Positions 50,820-60,496 of a DNA stretch of 64,000 nucleotides are shown here, piece after piece. The notes below the pieces were generated by a model. The model was not told the origin of the DNA and ran no database searches. It saw only the letters and a program-made list of their open reading frames with translations. Position 1 is the first letter of the stretch. Every line of letters begins with the position of its first letter. A program made the translations under genes and the position numbers. The DNA comes from Eisenbergiella tayi (GTDB lineage Bacteria > Bacillota > Clostridia > Lachnospirales > Lachnospiraceae), in NCBI RefSeq assembly GCF_001881565.1, contig NZ_MPDJ01000001.1:1781615-1845614 (forward strand), in the 5' to 3' direction.

Positions 50820-51731
50820 ATGTCCAATAAAAACGGAACTGCCGGGATAAGGGTTAAAAAGTCTAAAAACGACAAGGTATTTGATTTCTTCCTTTATCTT
50901 CTGGCTATCATAATCATCATTATTGTTCTATATCCGATGTATTTTATTATTATTGCATCCATAAGCAACCCTTCGGATGTATCGGCAGGAAATATCGTAT
51001 TTCTGCCCAAAGGAATTAATTTCAAGGGTTATTTGAAACTGGGTGAATATTCCCAGCTTTGGGTGGGGTATAAAAACACCATTTTGTATACGGCTCTGGG
51101 AACGGTTCTTTCCCTTGTGGTAAATATACCTGCCGCTTATGCTCTTTCCCGAAAGGATTTGTGCGGGAAGAAGCTGTTTACCATTTACTATCTGATTCCC
51201 ATGTTTTTCACGGGCGGCCTGATTCCTACCTATCTGGTTATTAAGGATTTCAACCTGCTCGATAATTTCTGGGTTATGGTAGTGCCGTTTTCCGTAATTA
51301 CCTATTATATCATTGTGGCCAGGACCTTCTTTAACAACAGTATCCCTGATGATTTATGGGAGGCCGCACAGATAGACGGCTGCGGAAACCTGAACTTTTT
51401 CTTCAAAATAGTTCTTCCCCTTTCCAAAGCGGTTATTGCAGTCATAGCGCTGTGGACGGCGGTAGGACAGTGGAACTCCTATTTCAACGCATTGATTTAT
51501 CTGCGCAGCCCGGAGCTGCAGCCTCTGCAGCTGGTATTGAGGAATATACTTATCAGCAACCAGAAGATCAGCGCCATGACAACCGGCGCGGCAGCAGTGG
51601 AAGCCAAGCAGATGGCTGACCTGATTAAATATGCGGTAATTGTGGTATCCTCCGCACCCATTATGTGTATGTATCCTTTCGTCCAGAAATATTTCAACCA
51701 GGGCGTTATGCTCGGGTCTCTGAAGGGATAA
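50820..51731 (+). CDS. YtcP-type sugar ABC transporter permease (locus 2)
   Basis: A 303-residue permease with six membrane helices, EAA loop WEAAQIDGCGNLNFFFKIVLPLSK, and the family ending KYFNQGVMLGSLKG. It follows the LplB-type permease by 13 bases and precedes the binding protein. ATG 50820 has AAGGGGGAAACAG upstream. Confidence 0.93.
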   Translation: MSNKNGTAGIRVKKSKNDKVFDFFLYLLAIIIIIIVLYPMYFIIIASISNPSDVSAGNIVFLPKGINFKGYLKLGEYSQLWVGYKNTILYTALGTVLSLVVNIPAAYALSRKDLCGKKLFTIYYLIPMFFTGGLIPTYLVIKDFNLLDNFWVMVVPFSVITYYIIVARTFFNNSIPDDLWEAAQIDGCGNLNFFFKIVLPLSKAVIAVIALWTAVGQWNSYFNALIYLRSPELQPLQLVLRNILISNQKISAMTTGAAAVEAKQMADLIKYAVIVVSSAPIMCMYPFVQKYFNQGVMLGSLKG

Positions 51732-51805
51732 TGAAAGCTAAGGTATTGATTGCTTGGAAAGCAAAAGTACATAAATATTTATTTTTAAGAAAAGGAGAGA
51801 TGAAA

Positions 51806-53473
51806 ATGAGCTATTGGAAAAAAGCACTTAGTATCGGACTGGCAGCAGTGATGACAGCATCCATGCTTGCAGGATGCGGCGGCAACAACAAAGATACCGC
51901 GCAATCGGGAGGGAATACCGCGGGGACACAGGCGTCAGATACGGCGGAATCAGCAGATAACGGAACCTCTGAAGATATCACTACTTATAAAATCGCGACT
52001 GTGCGCTGGACGGATGCATGGCCTGTGGATTTCCTGGAAAGCGGCTTTATGAAAGAGCTGGAAGAAAAGCATGGAATCAAAATCGAATGGCAGGTATATT
52101 ATGACAATGACTGGCAGGAACAGAAATCCCTTCTGCTGGCATCCGGAGACCTTCCTGACGCATTTTTCGGTTCTATCTGTCTGAAGGATACCGATATTTC
52201 CCAGAATAAGGATTATTTCCTGGAGCTTACGGATCTGATTGACCAGAATATGCCGAATCTGAAGGCTGTTTTTGAAAAAGAGCCGGAGCTGCTGGCAAGG
52301 GCAAAGGATCGTAACGGAGAAATTTACAGTCTTGTGAAAAAGCTTCCTTTAAGACCGGAAGTCTGCGGCAATATTCTTTATATCAACAAGGAATGGCTGG
52401 ATAACCTGAACCTTGAGGTTCCCACAACCTATGAAGAACTGGAAAATGTTCTGGAAGCATTCGTAACAGAGGATGCGGACGGTGACGGCGATCCGAATAA
52501 TGAAATCGGAATCACAGGGGCAAGCAGCTTAAATGCCTTGAGCGGGTGCCTGCGTAATTACCTGTTCCCTTTCGGAACCATGGTAAGCAGAGATAACAAT
52601 TACATGAGCCTTGTAGACGGAAAACCTGTTTTCATGCCGGTAGAAGAGAATTATAAGGAATCTGTAAAATGGTTCAGCGATATGTATCAGAAGGGCATCA
52701 TCGATCCTGAATTCTTCACGCAGGAGGATGCCATGAGAAGAAGCAAGCTGCAGGCGGAAGGCGGTTCCCAGGTAGGTCTGGTATCGGCATGGACAGCTGA
52801 TGCGGAAACAGGCCTGAACGTAGGTCAGTTCGTTCCTCTGGAAGCGATTACAGGACCGGACGGAAAGCATCATGTGGAAAATGCACAGAATTTCCTTGAT
52901 ATTTCAGACAGAGAACTGCTTATCACCAAAAACTGCCAGAATCCTGAAAAGCTTCTTGCATGGGCTGATGACTTCTATACGGATTTAGCTTCTATGCAGA
53001 CCTTCTATGGTTCCATACCGGATCAGATACAGGATAACGGCGACGGAACCTATGATGTGCTCGTTCCTTCCGATGGAAGCTCCCTGGATACTTCCGCATG
53101 GTCCAATTCCATGCGTGACTTCGGACCGAAATATATGAATCCTGAATTTTATGACAAGGTAAGCCTTCCTGCAGATCAGGGTGACGGGATCAAACTGGCT
53201 GAGGATGCCATCAACGGCAAATATATAGCAGATGACAATGTTATCGGATTCCCTATGGTAAAATATACGGATGAAGAACTGACACAGTTAACAACGCTTG
53301 GCACGGATATTTATAAATATGTGGAAGCACAGTTTGCACACTGGGTAGTAGACGGAGGCATCGATGAAGAATGGGATGCTTACCTGAAGCAGCTGGACAG
53401 CATGGGCTTACAGGATCTGATGAATATTCAGAACGGAGCTTATGAAGCATATCTGCAGTCCATGGGCAAGTAA
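51806..53473 (+). CDS. Extracellular sugar-binding lipoprotein (locus 2, SBP-3)
   Basis: A 555-residue lipoprotein with lipobox MLAGC and a Gly/Ser/Thr-rich spacer of about 40 residues. The binding domain resembles LipO/YtcQ-type proteins (VYYDNDWQEQKSLLLASGDLPDAFF, calcium-like loop TEDADGDGDPNNEIG). It should serve the two permeases upstream. It is only distantly similar to SBP-1 and SBP-2. ATG 51806 has AAAGGAGAG at good spacing; ATG 51800 is too close to it. Confidence 0.92.
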   Translation: MSYWKKALSIGLAAVMTASMLAGCGGNNKDTAQSGGNTAGTQASDTAESADNGTSEDITTYKIATVRWTDAWPVDFLESGFMKELEEKHGIKIEWQVYYDNDWQEQKSLLLASGDLPDAFFGSICLKDTDISQNKDYFLELTDLIDQNMPNLKAVFEKEPELLARAKDRNGEIYSLVKKLPLRPEVCGNILYINKEWLDNLNLEVPTTYEELENVLEAFVTEDADGDGDPNNEIGITGASSLNALSGCLRNYLFPFGTMVSRDNNYMSLVDGKPVFMPVEENYKESVKWFSDMYQKGIIDPEFFTQEDAMRRSKLQAEGGSQVGLVSAWTADAETGLNVGQFVPLEAITGPDGKHHVENAQNFLDISDRELLITKNCQNPEKLLAWADDFYTDLASMQTFYGSIPDQIQDNGDGTYDVLVPSDGSSLDTSAWSNSMRDFGPKYMNPEFYDKVSLPADQGDGIKLAEDAINGKYIADDNVIGFPMVKYTDEELTQLTTLGTDIYKYVEAQFAHWVVDGGIDEEWDAYLKQLDSMGLQDLMNIQNGAYEAYLQSMGK

Positions 53474-53479
53474 GACAGC

Positions 53480-53514
53480 CGGGTGCATATCCTGTAGGAT
53501 GTGCACCCATTTTT
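53480..53514 (+). terminator. Hairpin between SBP-3 and the GH31 gene
   Basis: GGGTGCATATCC (53,481-53,492) pairs with GGATGTGCACCC (53,497-53,508), followed by ATTTTT. It likely attenuates the glycosidase transcript. Confidence 0.75.
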
Positions 53515-53537
53515 AGTAAGAAAAGAAGGGGAAAAAT

Positions 53538-55586
53538 ATGATTTTCAAAAAAGACAACTGCCTGATCTATCAATATGACAACGAGACGGTTCAGATTGAG
53601 CCGTGGGGGAACAATGCGGTAAGGGTGAGGGCTTCTATGAACGCTTCTTTTACCGGAAATAACTGGGCTTTGGAAGAAAAGGCGGAGGGAAAAGGGGAGA
53701 TAGTCGTTTATGATGACAGAGATGCCTCCGCAGTGGTATATGCCAATATGTACAGCGGTAAAAATGAGTCCTTCGGCTCCCTTACTAATGGGAAAATAAC
53801 TGCAGTGGTGAATGCGGACGGCGTTCTTTCTTTTTATAATCAGGACAAGAAGCTGCTGCTGAAGGAGCAGTGGAAGCGCCTTAAGGATTGTCCCAGCATG
53901 CCTCTTAATGTATACGGACGGGAATTCAAGGCCGTGGCGGGGGATTCCTTCCATGCGGCTGCCAGATTCATAGCGGATGATGAAGAGAAAATTTTCGGTA
54001 TGGGTCAGTATCAGCAGAAATATATGAATATGAAGGGCTGTATGCTGGAGCTGGCGCAGAGAAATTCCCAGGTGAGCGTTCCTTTTTATGTGTCAAATAT
54101 AGGCTACGGATTTCTATGGAATAACCCGGCAGTTGGCAAGGTTACCTTTGGCGTGAACGGAACGGAATGGGAAGCGGAATGCACGAAGGAGCTTGATTAT
54201 CTTGTGATTGCAGGTGATACGCCGGCAGAAATCGAAGAAACCTATATGGGACTGGTTGGCAAAGCTCCCATGATGCCTGAATATGGCCTTGGCTTCTGGC
54301 AGTGCAAGCTCCGTTATCAGACACAGGAGCAGCTCCTTGCGGTAGCTCATAAATATAAAGAACTGGGACTTCCGCTGGATGTCATTGTGGTGGACTTTTT
54401 CCACTGGACACAGCAGGGGGAATATAAATTCGATGAAAAATACTGGCCGGATGTTCCGGGGATGTGTAAGGAACTGGCGGACATGGGAATCCGTGTGATG
54501 GTTTCTGTATGGCCTACCGTGGATTATCGGTCGGAAAACTTCCGGGAAATGATGGAAAAGGGTTATTTGGTCAGAACGGAAAGCGGCGTGCGTATCGCTA
54601 TGACCTGTTTCGGACAGGAGCTTTTCTTTGATGCCACCAACCCTGATGCCAGGAGTTATGTATGGAGCAAGATCAAGGAAAATTACTGGGATAAGGGAGC
54701 GCGCCTTTACTGGCTGGATGTGGCGGAGCCGGAATATACCACCTATGATTTCAGCAATTACAGATATCAGCTGGGCAGTGTCATGGAGGTGGGTAATATA
54801 TATCCCAAACTCTATACAAAGGGCTTTTATGACGGCATGAAGGCGGAAGGGGATGAAAATCCCATAAACCTGGTGCGTTCGGCCTGGGCGGGAAGCGCGA
54901 AGTACGGCGCGCTTGTATGGTCCGGGGATATTGACAGTACCTTTGAATGCTTCCGCAGACAGATGCGGGCAGGACTTTCCATGGCCATGGCGGGAATTCC
55001 CTGGTGGACCACGGATATCGGAGGCTTCCATGGCGCGAGCGGAGAGGATTCCACGTTCAGAAAGCTGTTCATCCGCTGGTTCCAGTATGCCTGCTTCTGC
55101 CCTGTGATGCGCCTGCACGGCAACAGGGAGCCTCAGAAGGGTTTTGAGGGAGATATGGTATCAGGAATCGGCCTGTTCGGTTCCGGCGCGGATAATGAAG
55201 TCTACAGCTTCGGAGAGGAAGTCTTTGAAATATGTAAGAAATACATGTATTTGAGAGAAACGCTTAAACCTTATATAAAGGAACAGATGCGTATCACCCA
55301 TGAAAAAGGGACGCCCATCATGCGGCCGCTGTTTTATGATTTCCCGGAGGATAAAAAAGCCTGGGAAACAGACGATGCCTATATGTTTGGCTCTGACTTC
55401 TGCGTAGCGCCCATGATGGAGGAAGATTTATACGAGAGAGAGGTTTATCTTCCGGAAGGATGCACCTGGAAGGATGTATTCAGCGGCAGCAGTTATGAGG
55501 GCGGACAGACAGTAAAGGTGGATGCTCCGATAGATAAAATACCGGTATTCGTGAGGGCAGACAGCACCTGGACAATGGATTTCTGA
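53538..55586 (+). CDS. Glycoside hydrolase family 31 enzyme (alpha-xylosidase/alpha-glucosidase)
   Basis: A 682-residue cytoplasmic enzyme. An N-terminal beta domain (1 to about 235) precedes the GH31 barrel (about 245-570), with predicted nucleophile D394 in YWLDVAEPEY and acid/base D464 in WSGDIDSTF. Other family segments are GLGFWQCKLRYQTQEQ and IPWWTTDIGGF. C-terminal beta domains complete it. The WLD-x-x-EPE pattern is common in alpha-xylosidase-type members. With locus 2 it should remove alpha-linked xylose or glucose from imported glycan. GAAGGGGAAAAAT precedes ATG 53538. Confidence 0.93.
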   Translation: MIFKKDNCLIYQYDNETVQIEPWGNNAVRVRASMNASFTGNNWALEEKAEGKGEIVVYDDRDASAVVYANMYSGKNESFGSLTNGKITAVVNADGVLSFYNQDKKLLLKEQWKRLKDCPSMPLNVYGREFKAVAGDSFHAAARFIADDEEKIFGMGQYQQKYMNMKGCMLELAQRNSQVSVPFYVSNIGYGFLWNNPAVGKVTFGVNGTEWEAECTKELDYLVIAGDTPAEIEETYMGLVGKAPMMPEYGLGFWQCKLRYQTQEQLLAVAHKYKELGLPLDVIVVDFFHWTQQGEYKFDEKYWPDVPGMCKELADMGIRVMVSVWPTVDYRSENFREMMEKGYLVRTESGVRIAMTCFGQELFFDATNPDARSYVWSKIKENYWDKGARLYWLDVAEPEYTTYDFSNYRYQLGSVMEVGNIYPKLYTKGFYDGMKAEGDENPINLVRSAWAGSAKYGALVWSGDIDSTFECFRRQMRAGLSMAMAGIPWWTTDIGGFHGASGEDSTFRKLFIRWFQYACFCPVMRLHGNREPQKGFEGDMVSGIGLFGSGADNEVYSFGEEVFEICKKYMYLRETLKPYIKEQMRITHEKGTPIMRPLFYDFPEDKKAWETDDAYMFGSDFCVAPMMEEDLYEREVYLPEGCTWKDVFSGSSYEGGQTVKVDAPIDKIPVFVRADSTWTMDF

Positions 55587-55671
55587 AAATAAGGAATGAT
55601 ATTTGGCATTGAATCAATTTGCCGGGTACTTTGCTTATGAATCACATAGCTATATAATAGAAAAAGGAAAT

Positions 55672-55715
55672 GCCTGGCGGGAAGCGAACGATTGAATTGC
55701 AAAGTCCTGCCAGGC
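55672..55715 (+). terminator. Hairpin between GH31 and sensor kinase 2
   Basis: GCCTGGCGGGA (55,672-55,682) and TCCTGCCAGGC (55,705-55,715) pair with one mismatch; the tail TGTTTGT is a weak U-run. Confidence 0.5.
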
Positions 55716-55741
55716 TGTTTGTATAAACGGGAGGAATAGAT

Positions 55742-57514
55742 ATGGCAGGGAAAGCGGAGAAGAAAAATAAAAGTATGGGGAAGCTCACCATACAGGTCAT
55801 AATTCCTGTTATCATTTTATTCCTGGGTATCCTGGTAGTCATGTTCCAGAGCATGTTTGAGGCAAGGCAGCTGGTATACCGTTATATCGAGGATACCGCC
55901 GCACTGTATGTGGAGCAGCTCAATACCGATATCACCAAAATTAATTATGAGATCATCACTCTGACAAATAAAAAAAGAGAAATAAATTCCGTTAAGGGAA
56001 TCAGGCCGGAGGACAGTAAATATTATCCGGTCCTGAATGAGATCCAGGAACAGAACCGGAATCTGAAAATCCGTTATAAGGAACCCAGCTGCTTTTTTGT
56101 GTATCTGGAAGAAGCGGAGCTGTTGATAACGGACAGCGGCAGTATATTTAAAGACAGCCAGAAGCTGGGCCTGAACGGTGCGCTGATGGAGGCCCTCCGG
56201 GAGAAGCAGGGAGAACGCACTCCTTATTCCCAGTGGTATTTCATCAATGATGGCGAACAGGATTATGTATTCAGCCGTTTTTCCCAAAATGGTATGACAA
56301 TGGGATGTGCAATCCGCCTGGAGGATCTGTTTAACACTCTCCGAATAGACAGCCTCGGATACGAAGGAATCCCGTATATACAGGATAAGGACGGCTCCCT
56401 ATTTATTTCTTCCAGGGACAGGGATAAAATAAGTGTGGAGGATATCAGGAATATCTCGGGAAAAAAGGCGGGCATTTTTACGGAACAGGTAATATACTCC
56501 TTTCCTATCAGCGGAATTATCGGTGAAAACAGGGTTTTTCATATCATGATAACTCCCAGCGGCGGCATTCTGGAAAAAATAATGCGACTTCAGGTCATTT
56601 TGGTTTTTCTTGCCATAGGAATTATCGTTGGCTGCATCCTGGTAGTCAGAGTCTATTACCAGCGCATCCTGCGCCCTATGAAGCAGTTCGTAAACAGCCT
56701 GAAAAATACGGAAGAGGAACAGTGGATCAATGAAAACGGCAGCAATAACATCCTGGAGCTGGAAATGGCAAGCAAGGAGTTCAAGGGACTGCTGCGCAAA
56801 ATCAAATCTCTGAAAATTGATATCTATGAAAAAGAACTGGCCAGGCAGAAAACAGAGCTGGAAGCCATGCAGGTACAGATCAGACCGCATTTTTACCTTA
56901 ACTGCCTGAGCCTGATCCACGGAATGGCAGATGTGGCGAAGGAAGAGAAAATTGTGCATATCACAGAAATGCTTTCCAATTATATGCGCTATGTCATGAG
57001 CGATACCTTTGAGCCAAGATCCCTGAAGGAAGAAATTGCATTTATACGCAACTATGTGGAAATCCAGCAGATCCGCTACGGCAAGGAAGCATTCTCCTTT
57101 GAAGTGATTATGGAAGATACCATCGATACCTACCTCGTGCCCACGCTCATCATACATAATTTCGTGGAAAATGCCATAACCCATGCGGTGTCTCTGGATA
57201 ATCACGTGGAAATCACCCTCTATATAGTGAATGAAAATTATGAGGACGGAGAGTACCTGTACATCTGCATATCGGATACGGGAACAGGCTTTCCCCCTGA
57301 TATCCTGGAGGCCATCGAACAGGATACGCCTATATATTATAATGACAGGAAGCATATAGGAATCCAGAACTCCCTGAAAAGGCTGAAGCTGATTTACGGA
57401 GAAAAGGCAAAAATTAATTTTTCCAATATGGATGAAGGATATGGGGCTGTGGTTGAAATTACGATTCCGGTACAGAAGGAGCAGAATACAGTCACAAATA
57501 AAGACAGGGTTTAA
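55742..57514 (+). CDS. YesM-type sensor histidine kinase (glycan locus 2)
   Basis: A 590-residue membrane kinase. Membrane helices lie at about 14-37 and 283-303 with an extracellular sensing domain between. A HAMP-like part follows, and the phospho-acceptor is H383 in QIRPHFYLNCLSLIHG, a variant of the usual QINPHFLYN. The ATPase domain has FVENAITHAV, DTGTGFP and HIGIQNSLKRL. It likely pairs with the AraC regulator at 47,884. GGGAGGAATAGAT precedes ATG 55742. Confidence 0.92.
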   Translation: MAGKAEKKNKSMGKLTIQVIIPVIILFLGILVVMFQSMFEARQLVYRYIEDTAALYVEQLNTDITKINYEIITLTNKKREINSVKGIRPEDSKYYPVLNEIQEQNRNLKIRYKEPSCFFVYLEEAELLITDSGSIFKDSQKLGLNGALMEALREKQGERTPYSQWYFINDGEQDYVFSRFSQNGMTMGCAIRLEDLFNTLRIDSLGYEGIPYIQDKDGSLFISSRDRDKISVEDIRNISGKKAGIFTEQVIYSFPISGIIGENRVFHIMITPSGGILEKIMRLQVILVFLAIGIIVGCILVVRVYYQRILRPMKQFVNSLKNTEEEQWINENGSNNILELEMASKEFKGLLRKIKSLKIDIYEKELARQKTELEAMQVQIRPHFYLNCLSLIHGMADVAKEEKIVHITEMLSNYMRYVMSDTFEPRSLKEEIAFIRNYVEIQQIRYGKEAFSFEVIMEDTIDTYLVPTLIIHNFVENAITHAVSLDNHVEITLYIVNENYEDGEYLYICISDTGTGFPPDILEAIEQDTPIYYNDRKHIGIQNSLKRLKLIYGEKAKINFSNMDEGYGAVVEITIPVQKEQNTVTNKDRV

Positions 57515-57537
57515 AAGCCCTGTTTTTGTTTGTGACT
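57490..57537 (+). terminator. Terminator after sensor kinase 2
   Basis: ACAGGG (57,504-57,509) and CCCTGT (57,518-57,523) form the core stem followed by TTTTTGTT. Outer AGTCACAAATA and TTTGTTTGTGACT segments can extend the stem. Confidence 0.75.
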
Positions 57538-57564
57538 TTCGGCGCTGTGAGCTGAATGGTATGT

Positions 57565-57593
57565 TTGACTATACCTGTAAATTATTGTAAACT
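57565..57593 (+). promoter_or_regulatory. Possible promoter upstream of the oligopeptidase gene
   Basis: TTGACT and TAAACT are separated by 17 bases. It would leave a leader of about 180 bases before the start codon; nothing else recognisable lies in that leader. Confidence 0.4.
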
Positions 57594-57781
57594 GATTATA
57601 ACTGTTCTGCAGGGCAGCGCATTCACTGCGTTGGCCGTAATAAAGTGCTTCAGGAATGCAGAAAAAAGTATGAGACAGGTACCTGTGAGATAAAATAAGA
57701 AAATAAGATGGAACAGCTGAAAATGATAGCTTCAGTTTTCCGGAATCAAACGCCCGTTAAAGCGGACAGAGGGGAGCAAAT

Positions 57782-59464
57782 ATGAAATTTTCACAAATGC
57801 CTTACGAAAGAGTGGATTTCAATAAAGTGGAAGAAGAATTCACTCAGCTTATGAAAGAGTTTAAAGAGGCCCGAAACGGGGAAGAACAGTTTGCAGTGCA
57901 CCGAAAATATTATGAGCTGCGTGACAGGGTGGATACCCTGATGACAATTGCCCATATCCGCCACGATGTGAATACTGCGGATGAATTTTACAGTGCCGAG
58001 CAGGATTACTACGATGAGGAAAGCCCTCGTTACAGCAATATGGTAATTAATTACGAGAAGCTGCTGTACGAGTCCCCTTACCGCAATGTTCTGGAGGATA
58101 AGATAGGGCTGGTAGCCTTTAAAAATATGGAATTGTCCCAGAAATCCATGCAGGAGAAGCTGATTCCCCTTGTTCAGGAGGAAAATGCCCTGACGACTGC
58201 CTATGAGAAAATCCCCGCTTCTGCGGAATTTGACTGGGACGGGGAAAAGGTAAATATTTCCCGGTTAAAAGCCTATTTGAAAAATCCGGACAGGAATGTC
58301 CGCAGAAAAGCGTGGGAAAAATTTTCCGCTTTCTTCAAAGCGCATGAAGAAGAGCTGGACGATATTTATGATAAGCTGGTAAAGAACAGGACCAGGCAGG
58401 CAAAAGAGCTTGGTTATGAAAATTATGTGGAACTGGGCTATTACCGAATGAACCGGAACTGCTATACAAGAGAACAGGTAGAAGCCTTTCGGGATCAGGT
58501 GAAAAAGGATTTTGTTCCTTTTGTGGAGAAGCTACATGACAGGAGAAGGGAACGCCTGGGACTTGACAAGCTTTCCTTTATTGATGAAGGAGTATATTTT
58601 AAAGAAGGGAATCCCAATCCCGTCGGCACTCCGGAAGAAATTCTGGAAGCAGGGCAGAGAATGTACGGACAGCTTTCTCCGGAAACCAAAGAATTCTTTG
58701 ATTTCATGATGGAAAATGAACTTTTTGATGTGCTGGGGCGCAATAATAAAAGAGTGGGGGGATATATGACCTATCTTCCCGTATACAGGTCTCCCTTTAT
58801 ATTTGCCAACTTTAACGGAACAAGCGCCGATGTGGATGTTATTACCCATGAATGCGGCCATGCCTTCCAGGGCTATCTGTCAGGAATGGATGAAATCCGG
58901 GAGCATGGGGATATCACAATGGAAACCGCGGAATGCCATTCCATGTCCATGGAATTCTTCACGGAGAAATGGATGGACTGGTTCTTCGGGGACAAGGCGG
59001 ACGCGTATAGGGAAATGCATTTTGAGGACGCCATGATGTTCATACCTTATGGCTGTATGGTGGATGAATTCCAGCATATCGTATATGCCAATCCGGATTT
59101 GACGCCCGCCCAGAGGAAAGAAGCATGGAGCAGGCTGGAAAAGGAATACAAGCCTCATCTGGATTATGAAGGGGATGAATTCTTCGGAAAGGGAGGATAC
59201 TGGCAGCAGCAGCATCACATTTACAGCTTTCCTTTTTATTATATTGATTATGTTATCGCACAGACGGTTGCTTTTGAATATAAACTGTGGATGGATGAAG
59301 ATTTTGAGGCCGCATGGAAGAGCTATCTGAAGCTCTGCCGCCTGTCCGCCGCAGATTTCTTTAATAACATGATTAAAGAAGTGGGACTGAAGCTTCCCTT
59401 TGAGGAAGGCTGTCTGAAGGAAATGGCAGGGAAACTGGAAAAGAAGCTGACGAAAGAAGCATAA
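57782..59464 (+). CDS. pepF: M3-family oligoendopeptidase (PepF-like)
   Basis: A 560-residue cytoplasmic zinc peptidase. The zinc site is H356-E-C-G-H360 (VITHECGHAFQGYL), with the third ligand glutamate in TAECHSMSMEFF about 25 residues later, as in M3 peptidases. Conserved HHIYSFPFYYIDY near the C-terminus forms the substrate pocket. It hydrolyses short peptides. GAGGGGAGCAAAT precedes ATG 57782. The next gene starts 6 bases after its stop, so the two form a small operon. Confidence 0.94.
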   Translation: MKFSQMPYERVDFNKVEEEFTQLMKEFKEARNGEEQFAVHRKYYELRDRVDTLMTIAHIRHDVNTADEFYSAEQDYYDEESPRYSNMVINYEKLLYESPYRNVLEDKIGLVAFKNMELSQKSMQEKLIPLVQEENALTTAYEKIPASAEFDWDGEKVNISRLKAYLKNPDRNVRRKAWEKFSAFFKAHEEELDDIYDKLVKNRTRQAKELGYENYVELGYYRMNRNCYTREQVEAFRDQVKKDFVPFVEKLHDRRRERLGLDKLSFIDEGVYFKEGNPNPVGTPEEILEAGQRMYGQLSPETKEFFDFMMENELFDVLGRNNKRVGGYMTYLPVYRSPFIFANFNGTSADVDVITHECGHAFQGYLSGMDEIREHGDITMETAECHSMSMEFFTEKWMDWFFGDKADAYREMHFEDAMMFIPYGCMVDEFQHIVYANPDLTPAQRKEAWSRLEKEYKPHLDYEGDEFFGKGGYWQQQHHIYSFPFYYIDYVIAQTVAFEYKLWMDEDFEAAWKSYLKLCRLSAADFFNNMIKEVGLKLPFEEGCLKEMAGKLEKKLTKEA

Positions 59465-59470
59465 TAGTAT

Positions 59471-60424
59471 ATGAATTATATCATATTGGATCTGGAATGG
59501 AACCAGGGGAATGAACAGAAAGAAAAACAGCTGAAGGAACTGCCGTTTGAGATTATAGAAATAGGCGCCGTTAAGTTAAACAGCCGCATGGAAATATGCG
59601 ACAGCTTTCATGAACTTATACGGCCGCAGGTTTATAAAGAAATGCATTATATGACGAAAAAGCTTCTTCACCTTGATATGGAGGAGCTTCAGTCAGGGCG
59701 CAGTTTTCTTCAGGTAATAAAGAGCTTCCTTGCCTGGTGCGGGGAGGACTATATGTTCGGAACCTGGGGGCCTCAGGATCTGACGGAGCTGCAGCGGAAT
59801 ATGAAGTTCTATGGGATGGAGCCTCTTGATAAAAAGCCCATGAAATTCTATGATGTACAGAAGCTTTTCAGTATAGCCTTCGAGGATAAGAAATCACGCC
59901 GCAATCTGGAATATGCGGTTGATTTTCTTGCCATATCCAAAGATATACCATTTCACAGGGCGCTGAGCGATGCCTATTATACCGGACGCGTACTGGCCAA
60001 AATCAAAGATCCCCAGGTACTGCAGATGATATCCTTTGACGGCTTTATTGTGCCTCATAACAAAAAAGAAGAGGTTCATATTGTCTTTGATGATTATGCC
60101 AAGTATATCTCCAGGGATTTTGCGGATAAGCAGGAGCTTCTTGCTGACAAGGAGGTTTCTTCCACCAAATGCTATCTGTGCCACCGCAACCTGAAAAAGA
60201 AGATCCGGTGGTTCACACCAAACGGAAAGCATTATTACAGTGTATCCTATTGTGAAAAACATGGTTTTATGAAAGGCAAAATACGGGTCCGCAAAACGGA
60301 GGACGACCGGGTTTATGCGGTAAAGACCATGAAGTTTATTACGGAAGAGGATGCGGCGGATATATTTAAAAAGAAAGAAAGAGCCCGCGAACTTCGCAGG
60401 CTCAGGAAGCATAAGGAAAGCTGA
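59471..60424 (+). CDS. DEDDh-family 3'-5' exonuclease
   Basis: A 317-residue protein. The exonuclease domain (1 to about 180) has the first motif LDLEWNQ (D7, E9), EIIEIGAVKL, a central TWGPQDLTEL, and the final HRALSDAYYTGRV. It is of the DnaQ/KapD-like type that trims DNA or RNA ends. The C-terminal part has a possible zinc site (CYLCHR near 233, CEKHGFMKG near 258) and a basic tail, unusual for KapD-like proteins and suggesting a nucleic-acid-binding addition. It follows the peptidase gene after 6 bases. Confidence 0.85.
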   Translation: MNYIILDLEWNQGNEQKEKQLKELPFEIIEIGAVKLNSRMEICDSFHELIRPQVYKEMHYMTKKLLHLDMEELQSGRSFLQVIKSFLAWCGEDYMFGTWGPQDLTELQRNMKFYGMEPLDKKPMKFYDVQKLFSIAFEDKKSRRNLEYAVDFLAISKDIPFHRALSDAYYTGRVLAKIKDPQVLQMISFDGFIVPHNKKEEVHIVFDDYAKYISRDFADKQELLADKEVSSTKCYLCHRNLKKKIRWFTPNGKHYYSVSYCEKHGFMKGKIRVRKTEDDRVYAVKTMKFITEEDAADIFKKKERARELRRLRKHKES

Positions 60425-60448
60425 AAAGGCAAAATCCATAAGAAATAT

Positions 60449-60496
60449 CAGGGCCGGACAGGAGTTATCTGATTAAAATCAGAAGCCGTCCGGTCC
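60449..60496. terminator. Bidirectional hairpin between convergent genes
   Basis: GGGCCGGACAGGA and CCGTCCGGTCC pair around the palindromic TCTGATTAAAATCAGA. It covers the last codons of the carboxypeptidase gene and lies after the exonuclease stop. Confidence 0.55.
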
